Assembly (NCBI GenBank): GCA_034620365.1
Contig: JAQGEQ010000084.1
Location: 1,922,001 to 1,986,000 of the forward strand
Reading direction: 5' to 3'
DNA from: Pegea sp. RAD2-039
Taxonomy: Eukaryota > Chordata > Thaliacea > Salpida > Salpidae
Length of the DNA stretch: 64,000 nucleotides
Part shown: piece by piece, positions 14,544 through 26,800 of the stretch
Position numbering within the stretch: the stretch's first letter is position 1
Layout: each line of letters begins with the position of its first letter
Made by a program: the position numbers and the translations under genes
The notes under the pieces: generated by a model
What the model saw: the letters and a program-made list of their open reading frames with translations, nothing else
Database searches by the model: none
What the model was told of the DNA's origin: nothing

Positions 14544-15015
14544 TTGTTAACAGCACAACCGAAAACGTGTTACCAGTACTTTGAGAGCTGTCAGACGTAT
14601 TCAGAAGCTGAAGCGACGTTGGAACAGCTGTATATAAGAAAACCAAATGAAATGTTTGCCCGTCATCTACTACGAACGGAGAAGCAGAAGCCAAGTCAGT
14701 CTATAAAAGACTTTCGATGCACTTTGGTACGTCTAGCTAAGAACTGTGATTTTAAGAATGTCATGACAGCAGAACACAGATATGATCAGGGATTCATTTA
14801 TAGGATTGGTCTCATCAGATCTAAGGCAAAGGTTGTTAGAGCTTGAAACTTTAATATTAAAGGAAGCCTTTAACCAGGCGGTGACACTGGAGGATGCCCA
14901 GCAGAACGATCAATACTTCGGGACTGGCAGATTGTTCGAAGTTGCAGAAGAAACAGTAAATTTAATGGAACTCAAAGAGGAGGGCCAAGTGAGACCGACA
15001 GTTTCAGAATCATAA
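14544..15015 (+). pseudogene. gag capsid remnant of the gypsy-type element
   Basis: Two overlapping frames (14544-14846 and 14782-15015) together resemble the capsid region of metazoan Ty3/gypsy gag proteins. Recognisable pieces are NEMFARHLL, a QKPSQSIKDF stretch, and in the second frame a segment around DLRQRLLELE. The change of frame near 14790-14840 is an inactivating frameshift. No promoter or intact start is evident; this is a relic and not a host gene. Confidence 0.75.
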
Positions 15016-15020
15016 AAGGA

Positions 15021-15134
15021 GTTTGTTTATAATGTGGAGGTAGCAAACCTCCTGATTTTGAACGATGTCGCGTTGGTTCAAGCAGATGTTTCAAATATGG
15101 AAAGAGAGAAATCTATTGTCGATCTTATCATCTT
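15021..15134 (+). pseudogene. nucleocapsid zinc-knuckle remnant
   Basis: Reading in the frame beginning GGA GTT TGT gives two degenerate CCHC knuckles: the first contains an in-frame TAA between its first two cysteines, and the second reads CFKYGKREIYC, in which an expected cysteine is replaced by tyrosine. Position between the gag and protease remnants fits a gypsy-type nucleocapsid. Confidence 0.6.
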
Positions 15135-15254
15135 TAGAAGAGGTCTTTCAGGAAAAAGTCAGGAAGGCAAAGAATGGAGAGAGTCGCAATGACTTGCCAA
15201 TTACACGGGGTATTGGGGCTTACTCGATTTTTTTGAGCAATTGGACCATGCGAT

Positions 15255-15366
15255 GGTAGATGTCTCTATTGCGGGCAAGCTATTTAAGGCTCGTATTGAT
15301 ATCGGATCCTCAAAGAGCTTTGTAAGTGGAATGATTGCTCGAAACTTCAAGATTCACAAAACTTGA
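15255..15366 (+). pseudogene. retroviral-type aspartic protease remnant
   Basis: A short frame contains VSIAGKLFKARIDIGSS followed by SFVSG, matching the active-site flank of retroelement pepsin-like proteases. The canonical D-T/S-G triad reads D-I-G here, which would abolish catalysis, and a stop follows soon after (HKT then TGA). It lies directly downstream of the zinc knuckles, as in gag-pol elements. Confidence 0.65.
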
Positions 15367-16081
15367 AATAGATTTAAGGTAGAGATGGCCCAGTAAAATA
15401 ATAAATAAATCTTGCAAAGAGGTTAATAACTAATAACTAAGAAAGTTTCGACAAACTCATCCAATCCACTATTACGATGGCTGAGTGTAGGATAAGTCCT
15501 AAGGTCTATCCTGCCTGCCCACGATATGCACTTCGATGCATGTCCACTGCCTATGTCTTGTTTGTTCTGTGTGGCCTCGACAGGTTTCTTGATTATGTTT
15601 TTTGTTCTTTAGTGTTATTTGTTGTTGACACAGTTATGGCATCTTCTTTACCTGTTTTATTTTTAGTTATTGGTTCCTACGTTGTACTCGCCACTTGCCA
15701 AACAAACTGTTAGTGCCCAGGTTACGCCATATCTTTAATTGCCAGAGCAAAGCCATCTCACCTCTCGCATCTGCTCTTGCTTAAAGTTCATCAGCGTATT
15801 GAAAACGTGCAGCTCTTCCTACGGAATCCTCGTGAGCTAAATCTCTGATCCATTGAACAATGTACACGCAAAGCAAAAAGAAAAGAAAGCAATGAATCTA
15901 GTGTGAGGTTTCTAATGGGGAAATGACGACGAGATTTGATGTTTCGAGCACCAGGAGTTGCGACATCAGCGCGAAGAGGTCTGGAGGTTTGACAGTCCAC
16001 CAGATCATTTAAAGGTTGATATTTAAATCGTTGATGGCAATAATGAGACAACCTACTATCGTTACTTGGCCCAATTATTTG
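15367..16081 (+). other. remaining internal DNA of the LTR element
   Basis: No reverse transcriptase or integrase motif is visible. A plus-strand frame near 15930-16030 ends in an Arg/Ser-rich stretch (ATSARRSGG) like the tail that follows integrase in some gypsy elements, which suggests that the centre of pol was deleted and the two ends joined. This reading is tentative. Confidence 0.35.
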
Positions 16082-16083
16082 TT

Positions 16084-16091
16084 AGGGAGAA
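16084..16091 (+). other. polypurine tract
   Basis: The purine run AGGGAGAA ends immediately before the TG that opens the right LTR, the position where plus-strand priming occurs in LTR retroelements. Confidence 0.55.
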
Positions 16092-16275
16092 TGTGGTATA
16101 GTAGTAAAGTACTTTGCCGCTGGGTAAATATGTTAAACGTCATTCTCGTATAGACGGTTGTCATTCGATAATAGACGGTGTTATTAATCGTTGGTATACT
16201 TATCGCTGTTGTTAGTCGCCTTAATAATTTGAATAAAGCTTATATAATGACATAGACTTGATTCAATTATTAACA
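16092..16275 (+). repeat. right LTR of the gypsy-type remnant
   Basis: Begins TGTGGTATAGTAG and ends about TTATTAACA. It is related to the left LTR with clear divergence, including shared TTGTCATTCG and GAATAAAGCT blocks. No convincing target-site duplication was found outside the two LTRs. Confidence 0.7.
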
Positions 16276-17868
16276 TACTTAGAAGCCATTAATTGAACGT
16301 ACCCTCCGTAATTCAATCCATACAACCTACAACGTCAAAACTGACGAGAGAAAGATGATACAAGGACTTCTTTGATATACCCTAGTTGAAAATAGAAATT
16401 ACCCTTACAATGTTTTACCCCTTATACACAAATTTGAGTGCTTTTTGGAAGTTTATGTAAGCTTTATCTTTCATTTTTTTATTTGTTTTTAATGATCTCG
16501 TGAAGAACTAACATATGATCAACAACTAACTTATATGATGGTTCATACTAGATGTTTATAACATCTATTTTGTTTATTTTTATTTAGAAGCTAAAAAATA
16601 CTAAATAAAACTAGTACAGATTATTTATGCAAATATCACCATATTTGAAATCATCTACTAGTTATTGTTTCAACTTGTTAGCTTTATTGAGTAATTGCTT
16701 CCTAAAATTTTAAGAATTAGTCTGCACTAGTGTGCAGCAAAACACTTATTATAATAGTCATGGGTAAGCTCATACAATTACGTTTGTAAGTGAAGACAAA
16801 TCGTTTGATTCCTATAATGGGCACAAATAAGCGATTATCTCTTCAGGTATGCATCGGTGGTACAATTGTTCTAAAAATCCACATATGAATTTGATAAGTA
16901 TTTCGACTTGAGTAATACTACAATGATATAACCCTAGTGTACATTTTTACTTAGAAAATTTAAAAGGCTTTAAGTATTAAGTTTTAATGTAAAATTATTT
17001 TCAACTATTAGGCTTTAAATATGAGTTTAATTTCTTTAAATTGACGGCAGACTAACAGCAAAAAACTTCTATCTGTATATTCTTTGCTTTTTAGATCAAA
17101 GTATTGATTGATATGTGTTTTTTTGATGAGCCAAATATATATAAACAACACAGTGACTCAAAAAAACTTTTTTTCGGTTTGACTATAATAAAGTGTTATC
17201 AATTTCTAAGCATATTTCAAATGTGCATTTTTATTGAATACTTACTACAATAAAAGATAACATTTTGTTGAAGAAACTTTATATGTAATAGTAACAAATA
17301 CTTATGTACCAGTGACACTAAGACTTAATTGCTTCAAGTATTTCCTTACTTGAATGAAACTCTTTAATGAGTAATAACAAGGCCTTAATTTCTATAAACC
17401 AAACAAATTCTTTGTAAAATTTTACATTACAGTTTTATCTGAAAACTAATTTCAATAAGTAAATATTTATTATAATTTTATGAATCTTTACCGCTAGTAG
17501 GATTCCATGACAAAAACAAAAATTGAACTTTTTTGAGCATGTTTTTAAATAAATGATATCAAAACTTAATATATTTAAAATTTTGTTTTCTTCCAAACAT
17601 TACTTAAGTCAAATCTTTATTTAATGAATTTTTAATGAACCTTGAGAGTAGATATAGTAAACGAGATCTTTATGCATGTGACTTACACAGCATCTTTTGA
17701 TCTGGTTATATTTGATTTTAATTTTGTAAACTATTTTAGACGGTTTTATTAAATGCCTGGTTTTCTTAAATATTTTATTTAAATATTGAAAAGTTGTTTA
17801 CTACATCAATTAGGAAATTTCAACTAATTGCTTGTCAGAAATTAATGAATTGGTTATAAAAATCATTG
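16276..17868. other. AT-rich intergenic DNA before the EF-hand coiled-coil gene
   Basis: No open frame with coding character and no recognisable repeat. The last few hundred bases presumably include the promoter of the gene starting at 17869. Confidence 0.5.
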
Positions 17869-20800
17869 ATGGAATTTGAGAAAGAAGCACAACAATGTTT
17901 CAATAATATTGACTATGATGAGAAAAGTTTTTTGACTGTTGAAGACATTCTATTCTTTTTCAATCGCGAATTTGTTAATAAAGTGGATAGATTGCTGGTG
18001 AGAATCTGTTTAAATATATAGAAGTAAATTTTTTCAAATTAGAATTATGAAAAAGTTTTAATTAAAACTCTGTAGTAATAATGAGTTTGAATATAACTTG
18101 TACAATTGAAAAGTCAATTATTATTTTTAATGTTTCAAATCATGAATATTCATATTATCATAATTCCATATTTATTTTTAGACCATCTTTGCTTTTAGAT
18201 TTTAAAGATTCAGATTCAACAAAACTTTGAGTTTCATCATTGTTATCAATTGTTTTATTAACTGAAATACTGTTTTTATACAAGTTAACAAAATCATCTA
18301 AGGATAATTGATGTTAGAACCAAATATTTTTTCAGACATTGACAGCTGTAAACGAGGTATGCAAATCAGAGATTTGTAGAAAAAACCAGTTTAAGGATGT
18401 TTTAATTCTAATGGAAGAGCTAAAGTATATTGAAGAAAATGCATATTGGGAGTTTCAGCTGTTGGACTCACGTGGCAGTGGGCGCTTGCGTGTTTCTGAG
18501 GCTTTAACTTTGGCCAGGTACATTTCATGTATTGTAGTAAAAAGTTTTGAAATAATATTCAAAATCATCCATCACTTCAACTGATCAAATTAATTTGCAG
18601 AGTTATAAAAGGAAAAACATTTTCTTTGTTCTCATGGAATCAATGGGAAAAAGAAAGAATAAATAAAACTTCACAAATTTCTTGGGAAGATTTTCGAAAA
18701 TTTTTATATTTCACTCCAGGTTCTTATTTAATAAAACTCACTTTAAACTACTTTATGATTGACTCTATGTCCTATTTTAATTCAGGAGATGTAAGTGAAG
18801 TTACAGATAATCAGTTTGAAGAAATTGAAAAAAATAATCTTCAAATAGAAGAAGAAAGAGATTTGGAAAGTTATAAATTTTTCAAAAATGCTTTTGAGGT
18901 GAATAACCTTAATATTTTCTACTGTTTTTTAGGACTAAAATTTTATGTGTTCATTTATTAATCGTAAACTAAATAAAATTTATAGTACAACTCATGAAAA
19001 ATATTTATCATCAAACAAATACTTGTCACTGTATAACCACAAGAAATATTTCAGGATATTGAACAAAACAAAATTCTTATAGAGCGCCAAAACTACAAGA
19101 AAGAAGTTCACTACCACTCTAAACGATTGCTTAATAAGTAAATATAAACTGAAATTAGAATAAAGCAGATTATTTTGTAAAAATATCGTATAGATGGAAT
19201 CATGTAGGAATTGAACCAGTCATTAATGATGATAAAAGCGAATGCGACATAGCTGCGCTAAAAGATGTCATTTCAATCAATGATATTTTAGATGGTTTAG
19301 CAGAGAAGTATAATTTACTTCGACAGAAAGTTTTGTGGGAGATGGTCAATTATCAAAATGGTTAGTTCGATTACTGAGCAATTTGTTTAAAAGATTTCTT
19401 TTTAAATGGTTGAAAATTTTTCAAGAACTTGATTCATCCATATTTTCAAGAGCTGCATCTAGTGAGTTGATTCAAAAGTTTCAGGAAAATGTTGCCTTAG
19501 AAGCAGAATATCGAAATAAAACTTCATTGAAAACGAATCATTTTGAATTTCATGGAAAATCATTAAGTTACAAGTAAGCTGATGACAAGTCTAATTTGAT
19601 TAATTTCTTTTTTACAAGCAATAAAATCTTCAGTGAGAATATCTTTTCTTTGATGGGTGATTTTAATGACATTGAAGACCGAAAAAGAAAAGGTCTCTAA
19701 CAATACATGACAGTTATATGTTTCAATGATTTAGTTAAATTTTTCAAGATTCTTCAATTCCTGCTGAAGATATTCTTTTAGAAATCAATCTGCGTGAAAA
19801 AGATGAAGAAAAGTTGTTGTTGAAATCAATGCAAAATATTGAAAGTATAAATACAAGACGTCTGTTTCACTTTGTGTTGTTATATCAACAAATCCTTCTA
19901 CTGAAAAAGCAACAAGCCCCAAAGACATTTAGCTCTACAGCATCCGGTGTTTCCTTAACAGAATTACATCAATTAAATAAAGACTTGTAAGTGAGAAAAT
20001 GTTTAGTGATATGGTGAAATCATGTCAATTTCTTATTATCATCTGATAAATTAATTCCAAATCAGCTCTAATATTTTTACGTCTTTCATCTATTTAGCCA
20101 AAATTGTTCTAACATATAAAATATCAATACAAACTTGGTTTAGACTTCCAGATATATGGCAGCGTTTAGTTACCTACTCATCTGAAGAAATAAAAAGGAT
20201 TAAAAAGTTAGTTAAAACTAAAATCGAAAACGATGATTCTGTTCAAAGTTTTTCTACCGACCAAACCCTGGGTGTAGTTGATAACTGGTTAGAAGTTACT
20301 CGAATATTAGTGAAGAAATATGAACTAGAACGTCGGGTGACTAAACATTTATTAGTTACTATAGCTAGAAAACCAATCGCGTGTTTTTAAACAAACTTTT
20401 ATCAATAGATGCTTGTAAAATGCTCTCTAGAGGAAGATAAAGAAATAAAAAGATTGAAAAAGAACGATAAAATACTACGCTACAATCAGTTACATAAGTT
20501 GTTATTGGACCCATCTTCACATAAGAAAGTGAATTTGTTTCAAGAGTTTCAAATCTATTACAGTTTTATCAACAAACATTTTTAATTTTTTCTAAGCACC
20601 AAAGTCCCTTACTCAGCTTCTAATCTCAATTATTTTCTAGGAAAATTATTTTAAACTTTTGAATCAATCTACAACTTTATTATTGGAGCGACTCATCTCA
20701 AATGATGGAACAAATACTGATACTATCTGTATTGCGATGGCGAAGCTAATAAATATTCAGAATAAACAACTTGTAACTATATTTGAATCTTTGAAAAGCA

Positions 20801-23800
20801 AGGTACTTAATATAATCAAATCTTTATTCTTGATTTTAATTCTTGTTTTTACAATTTTATTACCTTGTAAGTAATCTTATTTGTTATATTAGTTGTTTAT
20901 GGGCAACAGGTATAATAAATGTTCAATTTTTTTATATTTTATGAAAACAGAATTCTTTTGATCTGTATGAAATCCGTCAGACACAGATTCGATTGATCAA
21001 TGAAGAAAGATTTGAAAATTTTATTCAAATTTTGTTTGAAGATGAACCATCTATAAAAAATATTCTTCAAAATTCTGTAGAATTAAAGTTAGTGAATATT
21101 TTGCTACTTTTGACCAAATAAAGATTTCAACAAGAAAGTTACTGGTTAATAATTAAATGAATTTCAAATTTTTTTTAAGCCTGTAAACAAGTTACAACAA
21201 GTCAACAAACGTAATAAAAATATAAAATTTTTTAATATTTACACTTTTAGCTTCTCATTTTAAATCATTTTTAACTGCTACTTAATTCTTAGATACAATG
21301 TTATCCGTGCAAAGTTGTTTTGTGAATTTGCATCAAAGAAAAGTAACTCCAATATAACACTAAAAGAATACATCGAAAATATGAAAAAATATGAGATAAA
21401 TTGCAGACAAGACAGCAATAAACAAAATAAATTACTGAATCAATTAGAAGTATGTTCTCTTCATTTGTAAATTTTCTCACTAAGTTTCCTAATTCAAACT
21501 CAGTATTTTTATTGGAACAATTATTCGTTGATAGGTAAAACTGAATCTTAAAGAGATGTTTGGTCCATCAATTTCTTGGTTTAGTTCTCAAGCGGCTCAT
21601 TTGCATAATAGTTCTACAAACGAAGTGATAAATGAAATAGATTCAATTGAAAACATGAATTTGTTCGAGTACTTAGTTAAACTATATAAAGATGAATTAA
21701 ATCTTCTAAATCATGGTGATGATCAAATTGAAAAAGAAATCTTAAAGCAAAAATGGATTGCTGTACGAGTTTCAGCCTCTTCATGTTTCCATTCTTCTGC
21801 TATAGATTGTGGATTATTACAACGAACTTGGATTTCAAATAAACTAAGGTTGTTCAAGAAACAAAATTTCAAACAAGAACTTGATATTTTCAAATAGATT
21901 ACGCGAGGATAACAACAGATACATCATTACAACTCAACACAAGGTGGTTCAAGATAATCTTCTTCAAAATGATTTAAATCTCTTCTTAGGTGAAGACATA
22001 GTTTATACTTTCTACATATAATACTTTAAGAATAATAAAATGAAATAATATTCCTTCTGTAGCTACTAAGCTTTCCAGTCTGAACAGAAATTTATCTTCT
22101 TATAAATTAGATGCTGAAATTTACGATGACATAAACCTTAAAATGATAATACATCATCAAACTCAAGAATGGAAGTTTCTTCAAGATCTTCTGAAGGATC
22201 CATCTGCGGATGAGTTAAGAGAAGTAGTTCAATCTTCCTTGACTTTCGATGAGCAAATCAAACGTTTAAAAGAAATAAATAGAAAAAAGGATAACATCAA
22301 CTTCACAGCAGCTGGTACTTTGACTGCTTTGTTAGTGTTTCAGGATCCTGATCACATTTGCTTCTTACTAATTGTAGATTGGAGAGAAGATTTACTAACT
22401 TTGTTGGATGAAGCATGCGCTATCAAAGTTGTTTGCAGAAGAAACATCTTGAAAAGATTATCTGATGAGGAAGAAAGCTTTACAGATGAAGACATCTTCA
22501 TCTCTTTGCTAGCTGATTTGCAGCAAGAGCAGGATTCAAATTTAAAAATTTGGTTTAATAGATCTTTAGAGGTGAAGTTATCTTTTTTATTTCTTTTCTT
22601 TAATGATATGTTGATGATGTAGTTTGGAAACCTTCAGATGAAAATGGACCAATATTTTAGTCGATTTACAAATATATTTGAAATAGTTTGTAAATATGAA
22701 AGTCTCGTTAAAGATGATGATCTTATAAAAGTAAGATCAAATTTATTTTAAGCAAAGAAATAAAACCTGCAAACCTAATAAAAAAAATGTTTAAATTTAA
22801 TTTAGGAACTGGAAAGTAAGTTTGATGCGATTCGAGAAAAGCTTCTTGCAGAGGCGTTGTTGAAGCAACACGGACGGGCAGAATGGCTCCGTTTAAGTGA
22901 TCAAGAACGACAGAATCAACTGGCAAAATTGAAACTTGAAGAAAAAAAGTTACGCTTAGAAGGTAAAGAGTATTTAGAAAATTAAATTGTAAGTAAACTT
23001 GATAATATGTAGGTAACATCGAAGGTTTGAAGAAACTTCTGGGAGAAAAGTTTATAAATGATACAAGGATTAATTCACTTCTTGGAGATAGCAGAAAAAA
23101 GTTTCATGAAAAGTTACGAGCGAAGTTAGAAGCTAGGAAGAAAAGTGAAAGTTGACGAGACTTGAATCAAATCTAATTTGTTTCTATTTTCAGATTCCAA
23201 ATTAAGTTCTATTGAAGAAGAAAACGAAGATGATGAAGTTAATGGCTCGAATAATCCTCTTATTGACCTCTCTCAAAGATTTGAGAAAGAAAAAGAAGAA
23301 TTACTACAGATGTTGAAAGGAACAGAAGAAAAGTTTGTTAATTTAAAGCAATTTGGAAAAAATAATAAATATCTTTAATTATTGTATAAAATTTCTTGTT
23401 TTTCTATTTGTTAAGGTTTATGAATGAGAAAGAAAGACAAGATTTGATGTTAAGTTTAAAACAAGCGAAGATAAAAGCACAGAATGAAGAGAAGTACCAA
23501 GCAGCAGCTCTAGTCAGTGGGTTGGTCTCTCGTGAATGCAAACAAGAAAACAAGTTAGATGATGATGTCTTCAGAAGTAATTACTGAAAAGTTGTTCTTG
23601 ATTAGATTAAAAAGTGACAAACAAAAGCAGCTGATGTTAGCAAAAAAACGTTTGAATGAGTTGAAGAAGAAATCTCATTTAAATGTCATTCTTGAAGAAG
23701 ATGAAATATCTAAAGATGCTACAAGATCAGATATTGAGGTAAAAATTTCAGTATTTCAAGCTGAGATTGAAAACTTATTTCTATTTATTAGGAATCCATA

Positions 23801-26800
23801 ATAAAAATAATTAACAAGATTTTGCATTGGGAGCGTGACTCTTTGGGTCTTCTTTTAATCCAATCTTCTGATCCAGTTGAAGAAATGAAACCAACAGGAG
23901 ATATTATGGAACTTTTGAACTCTGCTCATTCTACACTTCCGAATAAAATTGGTAAAAGTCAGGAAGTCCTTTTTTGTGATTTCAATTTTTGTTTTTTAGT
24001 TAAATTAAATGAAGAAAACTCCGATGTGATCTCTGATCTTCTCGTCTATAGAATGATTCATTATTCTTCACTGTTGGAAAACAAAGAAGAAATTTCAGCA
24101 ACTATTTTGGCTGAGCTCCAAGAAGTTCAAGACCAATTTGAATTAGAGGCTTCAAAAGCATTTTCACAAATGGTTTCAAGAAATTTACTCACAAAATTAT
24201 TTTAGTTTCAACATTTAGTTACAAGCAATTGTATTATTGCTGAATTCATTAAAGCTTATTAAGATAAAAAAATAAAATTTTGCTTTTTTACAACCAGCAT
24301 TTATTTTTTTAGGATTCCAGGCAATTATTAGAAGAACATAAACGTTTTATTGGTCTCCTAAATGAAAGATTTACAATTAATATAATCCCAACATTACTCA
24401 GTTCCCCATTTTCTAAGAATGAAGAAGTAGAAGATGCTTTACAAGCAAAAAAATCTGTTCTAATAGATGCAATTGTTGAAAAGGTTTTGGAAAAAAAGGT
24501 TTGATATTTTTGTATTAGAATCAATTTGTAATAATTTAGAAGAAATGAGATTTTCTATCATTAAATAATAAAAAAGATTTTGATGTAACTTATTGCTGAT
24601 TGTTAATATTTTATTTGTTAATTATATTTTCTAATATCTAATTTTTTCAAAGTTTTATCTTACAGACTTTGAATTGGAACTCGCTTTCAGATGATGATAA
24701 GTTTCAAAGATGTAACAGTCTATCTTCAAAAGTTAAAAAAAAGATGAATGAAAAGAAATTTGATGAAGCTTTCCAGGTGTTGACTGCTGGCTTAGATGCG
24801 AATGATAAAACAGAAATTATTAGCGAGCTGTCTGATAACTTCAGTTTGAAATTAGAAGATTATTTAAAGAAATTAGAAGAAGAAAAAGCAAGACAAATAG
24901 AAAGCGGTGAGTATTACCAACCATCTTGTTAATTTACAAATAGTTTTTCTACAAATTTAAACTTTATATAAATTTAATTTAGGAATTTCTATTGAAGAAG
25001 CTCATTCAGTTTTTGAAAAAGAAAAAAAGGAATTTATTGAAAAAGAAAAGCGAAAAAATATTTTAGAAAATCTCGAGTTAGATGTAGAGGCTGAGCGGGC
25101 AAAACTGACAGCATTATTTGCAAGTTCCATCAATCAGTAAGTTGGTTTCAAGCAGAAGTGAACGAGATAAAACATTTCTAAAACAGATTTGATGAGGAAC
25201 AGAAGAGGCAGATAGCAATTGCTAAGCTTCGAAAAGAACAAAAGCAAATGAAAAAAGAGAAAGATCTTTTTATGATTTATGAGATCTTTGCGCTTTCAAA
25301 TCAACAAGACAACAAGTTAGAAGTGAATTTTCGAAATATCAGATTAATAAAAGTTTATTTTCAGTTTTCACAAAGAACGAAGTAGACAGCTTCGATTAGC
25401 TGAAAATCGCTTCAAAATGTACAAGAAGAAAAAAGAAGACACAGTTAGTTTGATAAAGAGCTGATAAATTTAATATTTTACAAAAGATCTTTCAGATGAA
25501 TGAAGAAAGTGATGATAGCAAGTTGGATGTTACCTCAGATGTCGATATTTCTATTCTAAATCAAATATTTTTACAAGAAGTTGATCAGAATCATCAAAAA
25601 GAAGTTGAGACACTTATTCAGGTACCACTAGCCAAAATCATCTGATTTATTTTTAATCAATTTAATCCCAGCTGATGAATAATGCTCAAGATGAAAATAA
25701 ATTTCGGATAAAAGCTCAAAAGATGTCGAAAGAAGATAGAAGCGAAAGAGTTCGAGACTTGAGAGAATTACGTCACCGATGGAGAGTAGATCCGATCAAT
25801 CATCACATCAGCAACCAGCTGGACATATTTCTTGTAAAAATTCATCTGTATCTTCAGTTTCAACGAGTGATTACATCACACAGGAAGCAGCTGCTCTTCA
25901 GCTAGAAGAGCTTACATCTGATGAAAAAGCAGAAGAAGATGCCCGAAAAGAACTCTTAGCCAATCTTCAGGAAGAGCAGGATCGTGATCTTTCAGCTCTT
26001 CTGATAAGTCTTCAGAGCGCAGATGTATTTGAATTGATCTTTCAAATAAGCAAACTTCAATTCGTTTTATTTTCAGACAAAAGAAAAAGTTGTAAAATTG
26101 ATTGAAGATCAGAAAGAGTCTTTCAAATCTGAGAGGTTTGATAACGTTGCTAACACCTTACTTGGATTATCATATGTCGAAAATGATGAGAATATTGAAG
26201 TTGTAAAAGAGTTAGAAGATAAATTTGAAATATTAAAAGACAAACTTCTTTCTCAAGTAAATGAAATTTTACAAATTTTTATCACAATCAGCTGAAAGAG
26301 AAATTTAAAAAAAATTTTAGTTTAATTTAAATATTTCAAATATTTACGATTCATTCAATCTTGAACAAAACTCTCTAAAGGCCTTGATCCAAAAATTTGG
26401 AGAGTCAGAATGGATGAAGATTGCTGAGGAAGAGCGACAGCGTAGAATCACTCAAATCAAGATTAAAGAACGAAAACTTCGACTAGAAGGAAAGGAAGAA
26501 GAGATACAGAAACTGTTTGAACATTTATCGATTCGAGAAGGAGGTAGACTTCATTAGTTTGATAGTTTCAACTTACAGATTGATTGTATCAGACATTGAA
26601 AAGTTGTTTGCTGAAAAAAGAACCTTACAAAAAAAAGATGTAGAAGAAAGATTAGGAAGGAGACTACAAGATAAAAGTGATGACGCCAGTTGTGCTGAGG
26701 AAAAAAGAGCGACTCATAAACCGGTTATTTGTATATTTGATTGTACTCTCAAGATGCTAATAGAGAACATTTAGATGGATTAACTTATGCTAGTTGAAAA

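Larger units (their letters stand above)
14111..16275 (+). mobile_element. decayed Ty3/gypsy-type LTR retrotransposon, internally deleted
   Basis: Two diverged direct repeats of about 190 nt, both opening TGTGGTATA, bracket about 1.8 kb. They share blocks such as TTGTCATTCG, TCG(C/T)TGTTGTTAGTCGC and TTTGAATAAAGCT. Inside, in element order, are a broken gag region, two degenerate CCHC zinc knuckles and an aspartic-protease remnant. A purine-rich GGGAGAA abuts the right repeat, as expected of a polypurine tract. No reverse transcriptase, RNase H or integrase region was found between 15370 and 16080, so the element has lost most of pol. LTR divergence, frameshifts and stops indicate an old, inactive copy. 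Confidence 0.8.
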
